NCBI GenBank assembly: GCA_016867505.1
Contig: VGJH01000068.1
Location: 1-7,098, forward strand
Direction: 5' to 3'
Length of the DNA: 7,098 nt
From: Candidatus Bathyarchaeota archaeon
GTDB taxonomy: Archaea; Thermoproteota; Bathyarchaeia; TCS64
Both the position numbers and the translations under genes were made by a program. Below, one piece after another: positions 1-6,736 of this stretch. The notes below the pieces were generated by a model that saw nothing but the letters and a program-made list of their open reading frames with translations, had not been told where the DNA came from and made no database searches. How positions within the stretch are numbered: position 1 is the first letter of the stretch; each line of letters begins with the position of its first letter.

Positions 1-869
1 TAATAGCCTATTAAATGCTGATCAAGTCTTCCTGGACAGTAGCTATCCCATGTGTTTAATTCAGTAACAACAGCCAAATGACAGAACCAGTAGCATTGTA
101 GAGCTTCCCAAAAATCTCTAGGAGGATTAAAGGGAACATGATTGCAAATTTCAGCGATTCTTAATAATTCCGTCTTTCTCTGAACATTTTTTTCTTTATT
201 AACTAATTCATTTGCTAGATTAGAGTATCTTTTAGCAAAATCAGTTAATGAGTCAACAACAATCTCCATCGCTTTAAGTTCTTCATGCTTATCGTAAGCA
301 TGAGGATCTGAAAAATAATTTAAAGAAAGTATGCTTTGTCTTATTTCATCTTTAAAATATTTTAATCCTTTAGCATAGATCTTGTTACCTAAAACTGCAT
401 GACCTGGGGCTCTTTGCTCCATAAATTCTGTAAATATCCCTGCTTCAAATGATTCAATCCAATCATTAGGAACTGCATTGAATATTTTCTCCCTAATTGT
501 TCGACCATGCCAGAAAGGAATAATTTCTTTGGAATATAATTGGTAAGTCTCTTCATCGACAATAAAAGGCGTCCTTTTTCTTGTATTCATTATATCAAAA
601 TCATCAAGAGAATGGCAGCAAAGTTCTGGGAAAGTTGGAGTTGCTTTGGGTGAAGGCCCTCTTTCACCAACAATTAGTTCGTCTTCATTAATTGATATTT
701 TTTTATTTAATAGTAGATATCTTAAAGCAAGGGCTCTAAAGACAGGTACACTATACTTTTGATTCTCCGAATTCTTATAAAAATCAGTTAATAATTTCGC
801 TCTTTCAACCGAAATAAATGGTTTAGTGTAAATACTATTTTCACGTAATCTTTTTACTCGATCCTTCAT
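1..869 (-). CDS. Glycyl radical enzyme, hydroxyproline-dehydratase-like (N-terminal part, cut by window edge)
   Basis: This is the first 289 residues of a pyruvate-formate-lyase-like glycyl radical enzyme; the gene runs off the left edge, so the active-site Cys and C-terminal Gly loop are not visible. The ATG at 869 lies one base after the activase stop (TAA-A-ATG), with a GGGGGA purine run (879-874) as possible Shine-Dalgarno, so the pair is probably translationally coupled. Residues resembling the trans-4-hydroxy-L-proline dehydratase group include ELIVGERGPSPKATPT (64-79), PELCCH (81-86), FTEFMEQRAPGH (146-157) and TELNTWD followed by PGRLDQHL. As I recall the Clostridioides difficile enzyme, its substrate-pocket residues F152, H160 and D278 correspond here to F149, H157 and D275. 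That enzyme removes water from hydroxyproline to give pyrroline-5-carboxylate in anaerobic cytoplasm. Annotation pipelines may call it PflD or formate acetyltransferase; formate lyase activity is unlikely. The family is near certain; the substrate is an inference from a partial sequence. Confidence 0.88.
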   Translation of the reverse strand, partial: MKDRVKRLRENSIYTKPFISVERAKLLTDFYKNSENQKYSVPVFRALALRYLLLNKKISINEDELIVGERGPSPKATPTFPELCCHSLDDFDIMNTRKRTPFIVDEETYQLYSKEIIPFWHGRTIREKIFNAVPNDWIESFEAGIFTEFMEQRAPGHAVLGNKIYAKGLKYFKDEIRQSILSLNYFSDPHAYDKHEELKAMEIVVDSLTDFAKRYSNLANELVNKEKNVQRKTELLRIAEICNHVPFNPPRDFWEALQCYWFCHLAVVTELNTWDSYCPGRLDQHLIGY

Positions 870-870
870 T

Positions 871-1761
871 TTATCCCCCAACTTTCACATTTAGATTAAA
901 TTTTTTTAATTTTTGAACTATGGTTCTAATTGCATCCTCACTTGGAGTCTCAACAAAATAAAAAGGCGTTTTGCTTGTATTTAGTCGTTTCAACTTTTCT
1001 GAGCCAGCTTTATGATAAGGCAAAATATGAATCTCATTAAATCCATTAAACGATAAGAATTCACCTAATAATTGAACTTGATTTATATCGTCATTAATGT
1101 GGGGAATTAAGGGAATTCTGATAATGACATTCTTACCTTTTAAAAGATTCAAATTTTTGAAAATTAACTCATTTTTTACTCCAGTAAATTTCTCATGGAG
1201 GTCGCTATCAAGAATTTTTATATCATATAAAAATAGGTCAACAAAATCTCTAATTTTTAAAATATTTTCTGAATCTGTAAATCCACAGGTCTCAATAGCA
1301 GTGTGTATCTTTTCATTTTTACAAGCCATAAGTAGATCATATAAAAAATCAGGCTGTGAAAATGGCTCTCCTCCACTAAAGGTAACACCTCCACCGGATT
1401 CTTCATAGAAAACAATATCTTTCTTAATTTCATCCATGACTTCTTCCACAGTCATATTTTTTCCGACTAGTTCCAAAGCTTCAGAATAACAAGCAGTTAC
1501 ACAACTGCCACATTTTATACATTTTTCTTCATCAATTATAAGATTTGGATTTAATACTATGGCATTTTTTATACATGATTGAACACAAGCTTTACATCCA
1601 ATACATTTATCTGGCCACCACATAAATTCTGATTTAAATGACTTACTTTCAGGATTATGACACCAGGGACAATCTAAAGGACATCCTTTCATAAATACAA
1701 TAGTACGAATTCCAGGACCATCATGTATTGCATAATGCTGAATGTCGAAGACTACACCCAT
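871..1761 (-). CDS. Radical-SAM glycyl radical enzyme activase with two ferredoxin clusters
   Basis: This activase uses S-adenosylmethionine and a 4Fe-4S cluster to make a 5'-deoxyadenosyl radical that abstracts hydrogen from the glycine of the partner enzyme encoded just downstream. From the ATG at 1761 it is 296 residues. The HDGPGIRT motif (13-20) is followed by the radical-SAM CX3CX2C cluster at C27, C31 and C34. An inserted ferredoxin-like domain carries two CX2CX2CX3C motifs (C53/56/59/63 and C81/84/87/91), each able to hold a 4Fe-4S cluster. SGGEP (129-133) is the SAM-contacting GGE motif. This two-cluster layout is the one found with dehydratase and decarboxylase glycyl radical enzymes, while the formate-lyase activase PflA lacks the insert. 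A longer reading from ATG 1776 adds five residues (MLLAL); I prefer 1761 because a TATA box lies about 27 bases upstream and the family usually starts close to the HDGPGIRT motif. Here the activase precedes the enzyme gene. Confidence 0.93.
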   Translation of the reverse strand: MGVVFDIQHYAIHDGPGIRTIVFMKGCPLDCPWCHNPESKSFKSEFMWWPDKCIGCKACVQSCIKNAIVLNPNLIIDEEKCIKCGSCVTACYSEALELVGKNMTVEEVMDEIKKDIVFYEESGGGVTFSGGEPFSQPDFLYDLLMACKNEKIHTAIETCGFTDSENILKIRDFVDLFLYDIKILDSDLHEKFTGVKNELIFKNLNLLKGKNVIIRIPLIPHINDDINQVQLLGEFLSFNGFNEIHILPYHKAGSEKLKRLNTSKTPFYFVETPSEDAIRTIVQKLKKFNLNVKVGG

Positions 1762-1783
1762 TAATGCAAGCAACATTAATGAA

Positions 1784-1793
1784 CTATATATTT
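1784..1793 (-). promoter_or_regulatory. TATA box of the activase/glycyl radical enzyme operon
   Basis: On the minus strand this reads AAATATATAG. Its centre is about 27 bases upstream of the ATG at 1761, the usual archaeal distance from TATA box to transcription start. This predicts a leaderless message beginning at or within a base or two of that ATG, leaving the upstream ATG at 1776 untranscribed. There is no Shine-Dalgarno ahead of either ATG. Predicted by eye only. Confidence 0.5.
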
Positions 1794-1836
1794 CTTAAGT
1801 TAGTTACCAAATTAAAATAAAACGATATTATAACCA

Positions 1837-1880
1837 TTAATATTAAAATTTTAATATTAAAACATATGTTTTAATAATAA
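1837..1880 (+). promoter_or_regulatory. Two overlapping palindromes over the exporter promoter, candidate operator
   Basis: Positions 1837-1860 form a perfect 24-base palindrome. Positions 1855-1876 form a perfect 22-base palindrome, extendable to 1851-1880 with one mismatched pair. Both are made of the same half-sites: TATTAAAA (1841-1848, 1855-1862) and TTTTAATA (1849-1856, 1869-1876). The first pair abuts directly; the second is separated by CATATG. The exporter ATG at 1882 follows within two bases. If the message is leaderless, its TATA element (around 1855) lies inside the operator, so a bound dimeric repressor would block TBP/TFB. No regulator gene is visible in the window. High AT content makes short palindromes cheap, but two long ones sharing half-sites are unlikely to be chance. 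Confidence 0.6.
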
Positions 1881-1881
1881 C

Positions 1882-3225
1882 ATGAAGATTAGTGGTATGC
1901 AGAGCGAAAAAAATATTGAATCAAAAACAAGTATGAGAAATTTTACATTTATCTGGACTGGTCAATTTTTTTCACTTCTGGGGACAGCAATGAGTCAATT
2001 TGCATTAGCTGTCTGGGCTTGGCAAGATACTGGTCAGGCGACTGCTCTTGCATTAGTTGGTTTGTTCAATTTTGCACCTACAATAATTATGGGCCCAATT
2101 GCAGGAGCATTAGTTGACAGGTGGAACAGAAAATTTGTATTAGTATTAAGTGATACAGCTTCAGCGATTGGTACTTTAACTATTTTGATTTTATTTTCAT
2201 TTGGCAAACTCGAAGTGTGGCACCTATATGTGGTTGGGATTTTCACAGGTATTTTTCAATCTTTTAGTTTCCCCGCTTATAGTTCAACAATAAGTTTAGT
2301 TTTGCCAAAAGAGCAATATGCAAGAGCCAACGGACTTTTATCACTTGCTGATTCAATTTCAAACATTTTTGCTCCAATGTTAGCAGGTTTTCTCATAAAT
2401 ATAATTGGTATATGGGGAATATTAAGTCTGGATATTGTTACTTTTTTAATTGCAGTTACATCATTGACAGCATTACATATTCCTCAAACCATTAAGAAAG
2501 AAGAAAAACAAGTAACTTTATTAGAAGATTCATTATTCGGATTCAAATTCATAAGAAGCAGAAAAGGATTACTCGGTCTCCAATTATCCTTTTTCCTTTC
2601 AAACCTGTTATATGGTTTTGTTTTCACTCTTTTTACTCCACTTATCCTTCTAAGAACGGGAAATGATACAGTCATGCTTGGAACAATTCAAGCAGCTTTT
2701 GGTGTAGGTGGGGTTTTAGGTGGAATAATTTTAAGTGCTTGGGGTGGGCCAAAAAGAAAAATCAATGGAATCTTTCTTGGTGGGGCTGCGAGTTATCTTT
2801 TTGGAGTGTTTGTGTTGGGGATTGGTCAATCGAATATTTTCTGGTTAGCTGGTGCATTTTTATCAATGTTTTTCCTCCCAGTTACTAATGGATCAAGTCA
2901 ATCATTATGGCAATCAAAAGTACCATACGAGATGCAGGGTAGAGTTTTTGCTACAAGAGCCTTCATTGCACAAATATCATCACCAATAGCTATGTCTATT
3001 GCTGGTCCTCTTGCTGATAATATTCTAATTCCTGGGATGAAAGAGGGAGGCTATTTAGTACCATATTTTGGTTGGTTGACAGGAACAGGCCTTGGAGCAG
3101 GAATTGCACTTCTATACATCATAATTGGTCTTCTAGGAATAAGTGTCTGTTTAGGGGGATATCTCTTTAAAGAAATTCGGGATGTTGAAATAATTTTACC
3201 AGACCATGATGCTTTAATAAAATAA
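1882..3225 (+). CDS. Major facilitator superfamily transporter, MFS_3/MefA-EntS-like exporter
   Basis: This 447-residue membrane protein has about twelve hydrophobic segments (roughly 22-42, 53-76, 86-107, 112-135, 155-175, 178-198, 230-252, 265-285, 294-315, 318-338, 359-380 and 398-428) with a polar central loop (202-225, rich in K and E). The loop between helices 2 and 3 carries the MFS motif-A pattern GxxxGxxxDRxxRK (G71 to K84). Length, the WTGQFFSLLGTAMSQFAL start and the NGLLSLADSISNIFAPMLAG segment resemble the proton-driven drug and siderophore exporters MefA and EntS. The substrate cannot be told from sequence; the family exports macrolides, enterobactin and other small molecules. 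The start at 1882 sits directly after a palindromic operator-like region with no Shine-Dalgarno, which fits leaderless expression; ATG 1897 is an alternative. It is divergent from the glycyl radical operon across a 105-120 base gap. A role in exporting a product of that pathway is possible but unsupported. Confidence 0.88.
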   Translation: MKISGMQSEKNIESKTSMRNFTFIWTGQFFSLLGTAMSQFALAVWAWQDTGQATALALVGLFNFAPTIIMGPIAGALVDRWNRKFVLVLSDTASAIGTLTILILFSFGKLEVWHLYVVGIFTGIFQSFSFPAYSSTISLVLPKEQYARANGLLSLADSISNIFAPMLAGFLINIIGIWGILSLDIVTFLIAVTSLTALHIPQTIKKEEKQVTLLEDSLFGFKFIRSRKGLLGLQLSFFLSNLLYGFVFTLFTPLILLRTGNDTVMLGTIQAAFGVGGVLGGIILSAWGGPKRKINGIFLGGAASYLFGVFVLGIGQSNIFWLAGAFLSMFFLPVTNGSSQSLWQSKVPYEMQGRVFATRAFIAQISSPIAMSIAGPLADNILIPGMKEGGYLVPYFGWLTGTGLGAGIALLYIIIGLLGISVCLGGYLFKEIRDVEIILPDHDALIK

Positions 3226-3254
3226 GTTAATTGAACCACTAAAGTTTTATTACA

Positions 3255-3262
3255 CTTATAGA
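3255..3262 (+). promoter_or_regulatory. Possible TATA box of the dehydrogenase gene
   Basis: CTTATAGA lies in the 103-base gap after the exporter stop and would place a transcription start near 3284, giving a leader of about 45 bases to the ATG at 3329. GTTTATTG at 3265-3272 is an equally weak alternative. Read-through from the exporter gene is also possible. Low-confidence call by eye. Confidence 0.25.
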
Positions 3263-3328
3263 AAGTTTATTGACTTACTTCCAGCAATATCCGATACATT
3301 GTCAAAACCTAACAAAACATTAACTGAA

Positions 3329-4100
3329 ATGCTGAAACTTAATGGTAAAACCGCATTAGTTACTAGAGCTGCTGCAGGTATAGGCAAAGCGATATGTGAA
3401 CGCTTAGCAGAGTCAGGAGTCGATTTGATTCTCGTTGATATTGACGAAAAAAAAATTATATGAACTCACATCAAGTTTAAAGAATAATAGAATAAAAATA
3501 ACTTCAAAAATAATCGATTTATCTAAAAAAACTGAAATTGATAAATTGTGGAATGAAATTCAGGGTTCAGCCCCGGATATCATAATTAATAATGCAGGAA
3601 TTTATCCAATGAAAGATTTCTTAGATATGGATGAAGCTTTTTTTGAAAAAGTATATTCAATTAATTTTAAAGCAGTTCTTTGGATGTGTCAACACTTCAT
3701 TAAAAATAGAATTGACAAGGGGGGAATCATAATTAATGTCAGCAGCATTGAAGCAGTGATGCCATTCAAGAAAGAGATGGTGCATTACGATGTTTCAAAA
3801 ACGGGCATAATCGGTTTAACTCGTGCTCTAGCTAAAGACTACAGTGATACAGGATTCCGTGTCAACGCTATAATACCAGGGGGAATCATCACACCTGGTA
3901 CAAAGGGGGTTGCCAGGGATCTACTTAAAGGCAAACTTGGATTTGCTAAAACTGGCCTTGAATTCAGAAGCAGACTACCTATGGGGAGAGCTGGAGACCC
4001 CGATGAAGTAGCAAGGGTTGCAATATTTTTAGCATCAGATCTCTCAAGCTATATGACGGGGGCCTTTGTTGTAGTTGATGGGGGATTCCTGTCAGCTTAA
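3329..4100 (+). pseudogene. Short-chain dehydrogenase/reductase, frameshifted at an A9 tract
   Basis: Two frames together encode one classical SDR of about 256 residues, the usual family length. Frame one starts at ATG 3329 (MLKLNGKTALVT...) and reaches TGA at 3461-3463 just after a run of nine A's (3447-3455). Removing one A joins it to the frame running from 3456 to the TAA at 4098-4100. In the joined protein the cofactor loop reads T12-R13-AAA-G17-I-G19, so the first glycine of TGxxxGxG is Arg. D37, at the end of strand 2, suggests NAD preference. NNAG (87-90), N112, S139, Y153 and K157 of the catalytic set are intact, as are the PGG and C-terminal GAFVVVDGG segments. The best overall match is the glucose-dehydrogenase/3-oxoacyl-reductase-like group; the substrate is unknown. 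The frame is open upstream of 3329, with TTG 3299 as the only nearby alternative start. Homopolymer sequencing error, phase variation or transcriptional slippage could each explain the shift, but the Gly-to-Arg change favours decay. Confidence 0.8.
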
Positions 4101-4142
4101 CCACTTTCACTTATCTCTCCCTTCACAACATATGCGTGCACA

Positions 4143-4150
4143 TTATAAAT
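4143..4150 (+). promoter_or_regulatory. TATA box of radA
   Basis: TTATAAAT is a near-consensus archaeal TATA box. The expected transcription start is near 4172, leaving about four bases before the ATG at 4177, so the radA message would be essentially leaderless. No Shine-Dalgarno lies ahead of that ATG, which agrees. Confidence 0.6.
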
Positions 4151-4176
4151 TATGTTTAGACTAGAGCCATTCGATC

Positions 4177-5130
4177 ATGTTGGCTGAGGAAAGCATCGTT
4201 ATTGATCTTGAAGGAGTATCAAGCACAACAATATCTAAACTAAGGAAAGCAGGTTTATCAACGTATGAGGCTATTGCAGTAACTCCATCTAGGGAAATAG
4301 AAGAATTAACAGGGATGGGAGCTGATACTGCACAGAAAGTGAGTCAACTCGCACGAAACAAAATTGACCATGGATTTATTCCAGCCACAGAAGTTCTTGA
4401 GCAAAGAAAACTCATGCTCCGATGCAACACAGGAAGCCCTGATCTTAATAGAATCCTAGGCGGAGGAATCGAAACTGCGGCTATCACAGAACTCATCGGA
4501 GAATTTGGCTCAGGGAAAACTCAATTATGCTTCACTTTAAGCGTTTTGGCTCAATTACCAGTAGAGCAAGGTGGTTTTGGCGGAAAAGTCTGTGTCATAG
4601 ACACAGAAGGAACATTTCTCCCAGAACGCATAAAACAGATAGCTGAAGCCAGAGGATTAAACTCAACAGAGATACTCAATGGCGTCCTCGTAGCAAGAGC
4701 TTTCAACAGCGAACACCAGACACTACTCATCAAAAACTTACCTCAGGTAGTCCAAGAAAACAACGTGAAGCTCGTCATCGTCGATAGCATGATCGGACAT
4801 TTCCGTGGAGAGTACATTGGAAGAGGAACCCTCAGTGACAGACAGCAGAAGATAGGAGCCTGTCTGGCAGCATTGCTCCGCGTCGCAGAAGCGTTTAACC
4901 TCTCAATAGTCCTCACAAACCAAGTTCAAGCTAAACCAGATACCAGCTATGGTGACCCCAATAAGCCAACCGGTGGCCATGTCATGGCACACGCCTGTAC
5001 CCACAGGATATACTTACGTAAAGGAAAAGAAAACACTAGAATAGCTCAAGTAATAGACTCGCCCTATCTCCCAGAAGAGAAAGCACGATTCGCGGTGGAT
5101 GCTGCTGGCGTAATAGGCTGTGAACAGTAA
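4177..5130 (+). CDS. radA: DNA repair and recombination protein RadA
   Basis: RadA is the archaeal RecA/Rad51 recombinase. It forms ATP-dependent filaments on single-stranded DNA and carries out strand exchange in homologous repair. The 317 residues match the usual archaeal length. An N-terminal helix-hairpin-helix DNA-binding domain (about 12-65, with ELTGMGADTAQKV) is followed by F67-I-P-A70, matching the FxxA polymerisation motif that docks onto the next subunit. Then come LEQRK and the ATPase core: Walker A GEFGSGKTQ (108-116), the IDTEGTF segment (141-147), Walker B LVIVD (199-203) and HFRGEYIGRGTLSDRQQK (208-225). The L2 region NQVQAKPDTSYGDPNKPTGGH (248-268) and LRKGKENTRIA (280-290) follow. 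No key residue is missing and there is no intein. It has its own TATA box and ends one base before the convergent engB stop. Confidence 0.97.
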   Translation: MLAEESIVIDLEGVSSTTISKLRKAGLSTYEAIAVTPSREIEELTGMGADTAQKVSQLARNKIDHGFIPATEVLEQRKLMLRCNTGSPDLNRILGGGIETAAITELIGEFGSGKTQLCFTLSVLAQLPVEQGGFGGKVCVIDTEGTFLPERIKQIAEARGLNSTEILNGVLVARAFNSEHQTLLIKNLPQVVQENNVKLVIVDSMIGHFRGEYIGRGTLSDRQQKIGACLAALLRVAEAFNLSIVLTNQVQAKPDTSYGDPNKPTGGHVMAHACTHRIYLRKGKENTRIAQVIDSPYLPEEKARFAVDAAGVIGCEQ

Positions 5131-5131
5131 T

Positions 5132-5722
5132 TTATTTAACGTATTCGAAGGGATTTTTGTAACCTTTTTCCACTAGTTTTCTTCTGACATCATCTTTCAA
5201 TATGCCAATACCGTCGTTTGTTCTTGCGCTTACAGGATAAACCTGAATTGTTGGACCTAATCCCTCTTTTAATGATTCTAAATTATCTTGAATTAAAGAG
5301 TCTCTATCCTTATCGATTTTATTAGCTGCTACTAAACAGGGAATTCCTAAATCACGTTTCATATAATGGACTAACTCAACGTCGATGGGAATGAAGCCTT
5401 TTTTTGCTAATCGGGATTCTGTCTCTAAATATGTTGAAGTATTAACAACATGAATTGCTAGAATAATTTTTTTTGAATTATTTTTTAAAAAATCAAGTAT
5501 CATATCTTTAGTGTTTTCCTCGGTATTCCTACCTGCGTGAAGACTTCTCCCATACCCTGGCATATCTACGAGGCTCAAATTTTTTGATAAAGGATAAAAA
5601 TCAATTTTTTGGGTAGTTCCTGGTTCTTTACCTACTACTGCTTTTATTCCAGTTACAGCTCGGATTAAACTGCTTTTACCTGCGTTAGGTCTACCAGTAA
5701 AAACAAGGTATCCCTCATCCAT
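5132..5722 (-). CDS. engB: EngB-type GTP-binding protein (ribosome biogenesis GTPase)
   Basis: This small TRAFAC-class GTPase belongs to the EngB/YihA group, whose bacterial members assist large ribosomal subunit assembly; the archaeal role is assumed to be similar. From ATG 5722 it has 196 residues, typical for a one-domain EngB. All five G motifs are present: G1 GRPNAGKSS (10-18), G2 within PGTTQK (36-37), G3 DMPGYG (53-58), G4 NKID (134-137) and G5 SAR (165-167). The PGYG form of G3 is characteristic of EngB. A GTG at 5731 would add three residues (MNS), but the TATA box at 5751-5758 predicts a transcription start near 5728, inside that codon, so the ATG is preferred. The gene lies 42 bases downstream of tfb on the same strand, so read-through from tfb is also likely. 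Its stop is one base from the radA stop on the other strand. Confidence 0.92.
   Translation of the reverse strand: MDEGYLVFTGRPNAGKSSLIRAVTGIKAVVGKEPGTTQKIDFYPLSKNLSLVDMPGYGRSLHAGRNTEENTKDMILDFLKNNSKKIILAIHVVNTSTYLETESRLAKKGFIPIDVELVHYMKRDLGIPCLVAANKIDKDRDSLIQDNLESLKEGLGPTIQVYPVSARTNDGIGILKDDVRRKLVEKGYKNPFEYVK
5154..5169 (+). terminator. Possible U-tract terminator of radA
   Basis: Two T5 tracts (5154-5158 and 5165-5169) lie within 40 bases of the radA stop on the coding strand. Archaeal intrinsic termination needs mainly a U-rich stretch. They lie antisense to the 3' end of engB, as expected where two genes converge with no spacer. The tracts are short, so the call is weak. Confidence 0.25.
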
Positions 5723-5750
5723 AGAGTTCACTAATAGAAAATAGGTTGAG

Positions 5751-5758
5751 AAATATAA
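5751..5758 (-). promoter_or_regulatory. TATA box of engB
   Basis: The minus strand reads TTATATTT in the short gap between the tfb stop and engB. The predicted start near 5728 gives a leader of about six bases to ATG 5722 and excludes the GTG at 5731. It suggests engB can be transcribed independently of tfb. Confidence 0.45.
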
Positions 5759-5764
5759 GGAAGG

Positions 5765-6688
5765 TTAAAGAGTTATTGTAAAATCTAGACGTTGAGCGAG
5801 TTCTTTGTAACGGTTTCTAATCGTAACTTCAGTGACTTGAGCTTCTTTAGCAATTTCACCCTGTGTTCTGCGCTCGTCAGTAAGTTGACTGCTTATGTAA
5901 ATACAAGCTGCAGCAATCCCAGAAGGCCCACGACCGCTCGTTAATTTAAGAGTTGATGCTTTCTTTAGAATACTCATGGCAAGAATTTCAGTTTCACCTG
6001 TTAAAGCTAATTTATTAATAATTTTACTGATGTAACCATGAGGATCAACTTGTGGAACTTCAGGATTAAGTTCTCTTAACAGAAATCGGTAGTTTCTTGC
6101 TGCTTCTTTCTTAGTAATATTTGCTGCAACTGCGACATCTTCAAGGGTTCGAATAATATTACATTGTCTGCAGGCCATATATATGCTGGCAACAGCAACA
6201 CTCTGAATTGTTCGTCCTCTAATCAATTGTTTCTGTATCGCCCTTCGATAAACCATGCTAGAAGTCTCGATGACATTACGTGGCAGATTAAGTTTGTATG
6301 CAATTTTACTCATTTCACTCAGAGCATGAGCAAGATTACGCTGTGTTGAATCACTGACCTTGCTTCTACGATGCCATTTCCTTAACCTATAAAGTCGTGC
6401 TCGTTCTTCGGGGCTAAGCCTACGACCAGAAGCATCACGATCTTGCCAACCAATTGTTGTGCTGAGACCTTTATCATGAATCGTCCATGTGACAGGTGCC
6501 CCAACTCTAGGAAGCTTATCCCTCTGCTCCTGATCAAATGCACGCCATTCTGGCCCAGTATCAATCATGGTAGAGGAAATAACCACTCCACACTTTTCAC
6601 AGACCAGTTCTCCAGTCTCATAATCTCTTAACAGGTTGATGCTACCACACTCATTACAAACCATTTTATTGCGTAGAGCTGTTGTCAA
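5765..6688 (-). CDS. tfb: Transcription initiation factor IIB (TFB)
   Basis: TFB is the archaeal general initiation factor. It binds the TBP-TATA complex and the BRE and recruits RNA polymerase. At 307 residues it has normal length and all parts. The N-terminal zinc ribbon has C11/C14 and C30/C33, with RDYETGELVCEKCG. The B-reader and linker region has GPEWRAFD (45-52), RVGAP (61-65), IHDKGLSTTIGW (70-81) and YRLRKWHRR (100-108). The first cyclin repeat covers about 112-205 (with SVAVASIYMACRQC) and the second about 210-303 (with SGRGPSGIAAACIYIS). TEVTIRNRYKEL (286-297) is the BRE-recognition helix. The TTG at 6688 is preceded by AAGTGATT (6698-6691), part of which can pair with 16S rRNA. 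ATG 6664 would start just before the first zinc-ribbon Cys and is the alternative. Many archaea hold several TFB copies; nothing here shows a specialised one. Confidence 0.96.
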   Translation of the reverse strand: MTTALRNKMVCNECGSINLLRDYETGELVCEKCGVVISSTMIDTGPEWRAFDQEQRDKLPRVGAPVTWTIHDKGLSTTIGWQDRDASGRRLSPEERARLYRLRKWHRRSKVSDSTQRNLAHALSEMSKIAYKLNLPRNVIETSSMVYRRAIQKQLIRGRTIQSVAVASIYMACRQCNIIRTLEDVAVAANITKKEAARNYRFLLRELNPEVPQVDPHGYISKIINKLALTGETEILAMSILKKASTLKLTSGRGPSGIAAACIYISSQLTDERRTQGEIAKEAQVTEVTIRNRYKELAQRLDFTITL

Positions 6689-6728
6689 AGAATCACTTCT
6701 GAAGACTATGATAAGAAAAAAATACTAG

Positions 6729-6736
6729 CTTATAAC
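6729..6736 (-). promoter_or_regulatory. Possible TATA box of tfb
   Basis: The minus strand reads GTTATAAG. A start near 6706 gives an 18-base leader to TTG 6688, enough to carry the weak Shine-Dalgarno-like AAGTGATT; the leader to ATG 6664 would be about 42 bases. The surrounding DNA is very AT-rich, so other TATA-like sites exist. Confidence 0.35.

Noticed and set aside
1097..1408. Plus-strand open frame of 103 codons inside the activase gene
   Set aside because: It is antisense to a well-conserved radical-SAM protein and resembles no family; a shadow frame.
3435..4100. A free-standing 221-residue dehydrogenase beginning at TTG 3435
   Set aside because: It would lack the first strand and the cofactor-binding loop that every SDR needs; those are encoded just upstream in the other frame, so the reading is a fragment of the frameshifted gene.
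4101..4142. Pyrimidine-rich stretch after the dehydrogenase as a terminator
   Set aside because: It alternates C and T without a run of five or more T's and has no hairpin, so termination cannot be supported.
4177..5130. Possible intein in RadA or a RadB paralogue
   Set aside because: Walker A and B are uninterrupted, and the N-terminal helix-hairpin-helix domain, absent in RadB, is present.
5765..6688. Possible intein, fusion or missing zinc ligand in TFB
   Set aside because: All four cysteines, the B-reader and both cyclin repeats are present in order at normal length.
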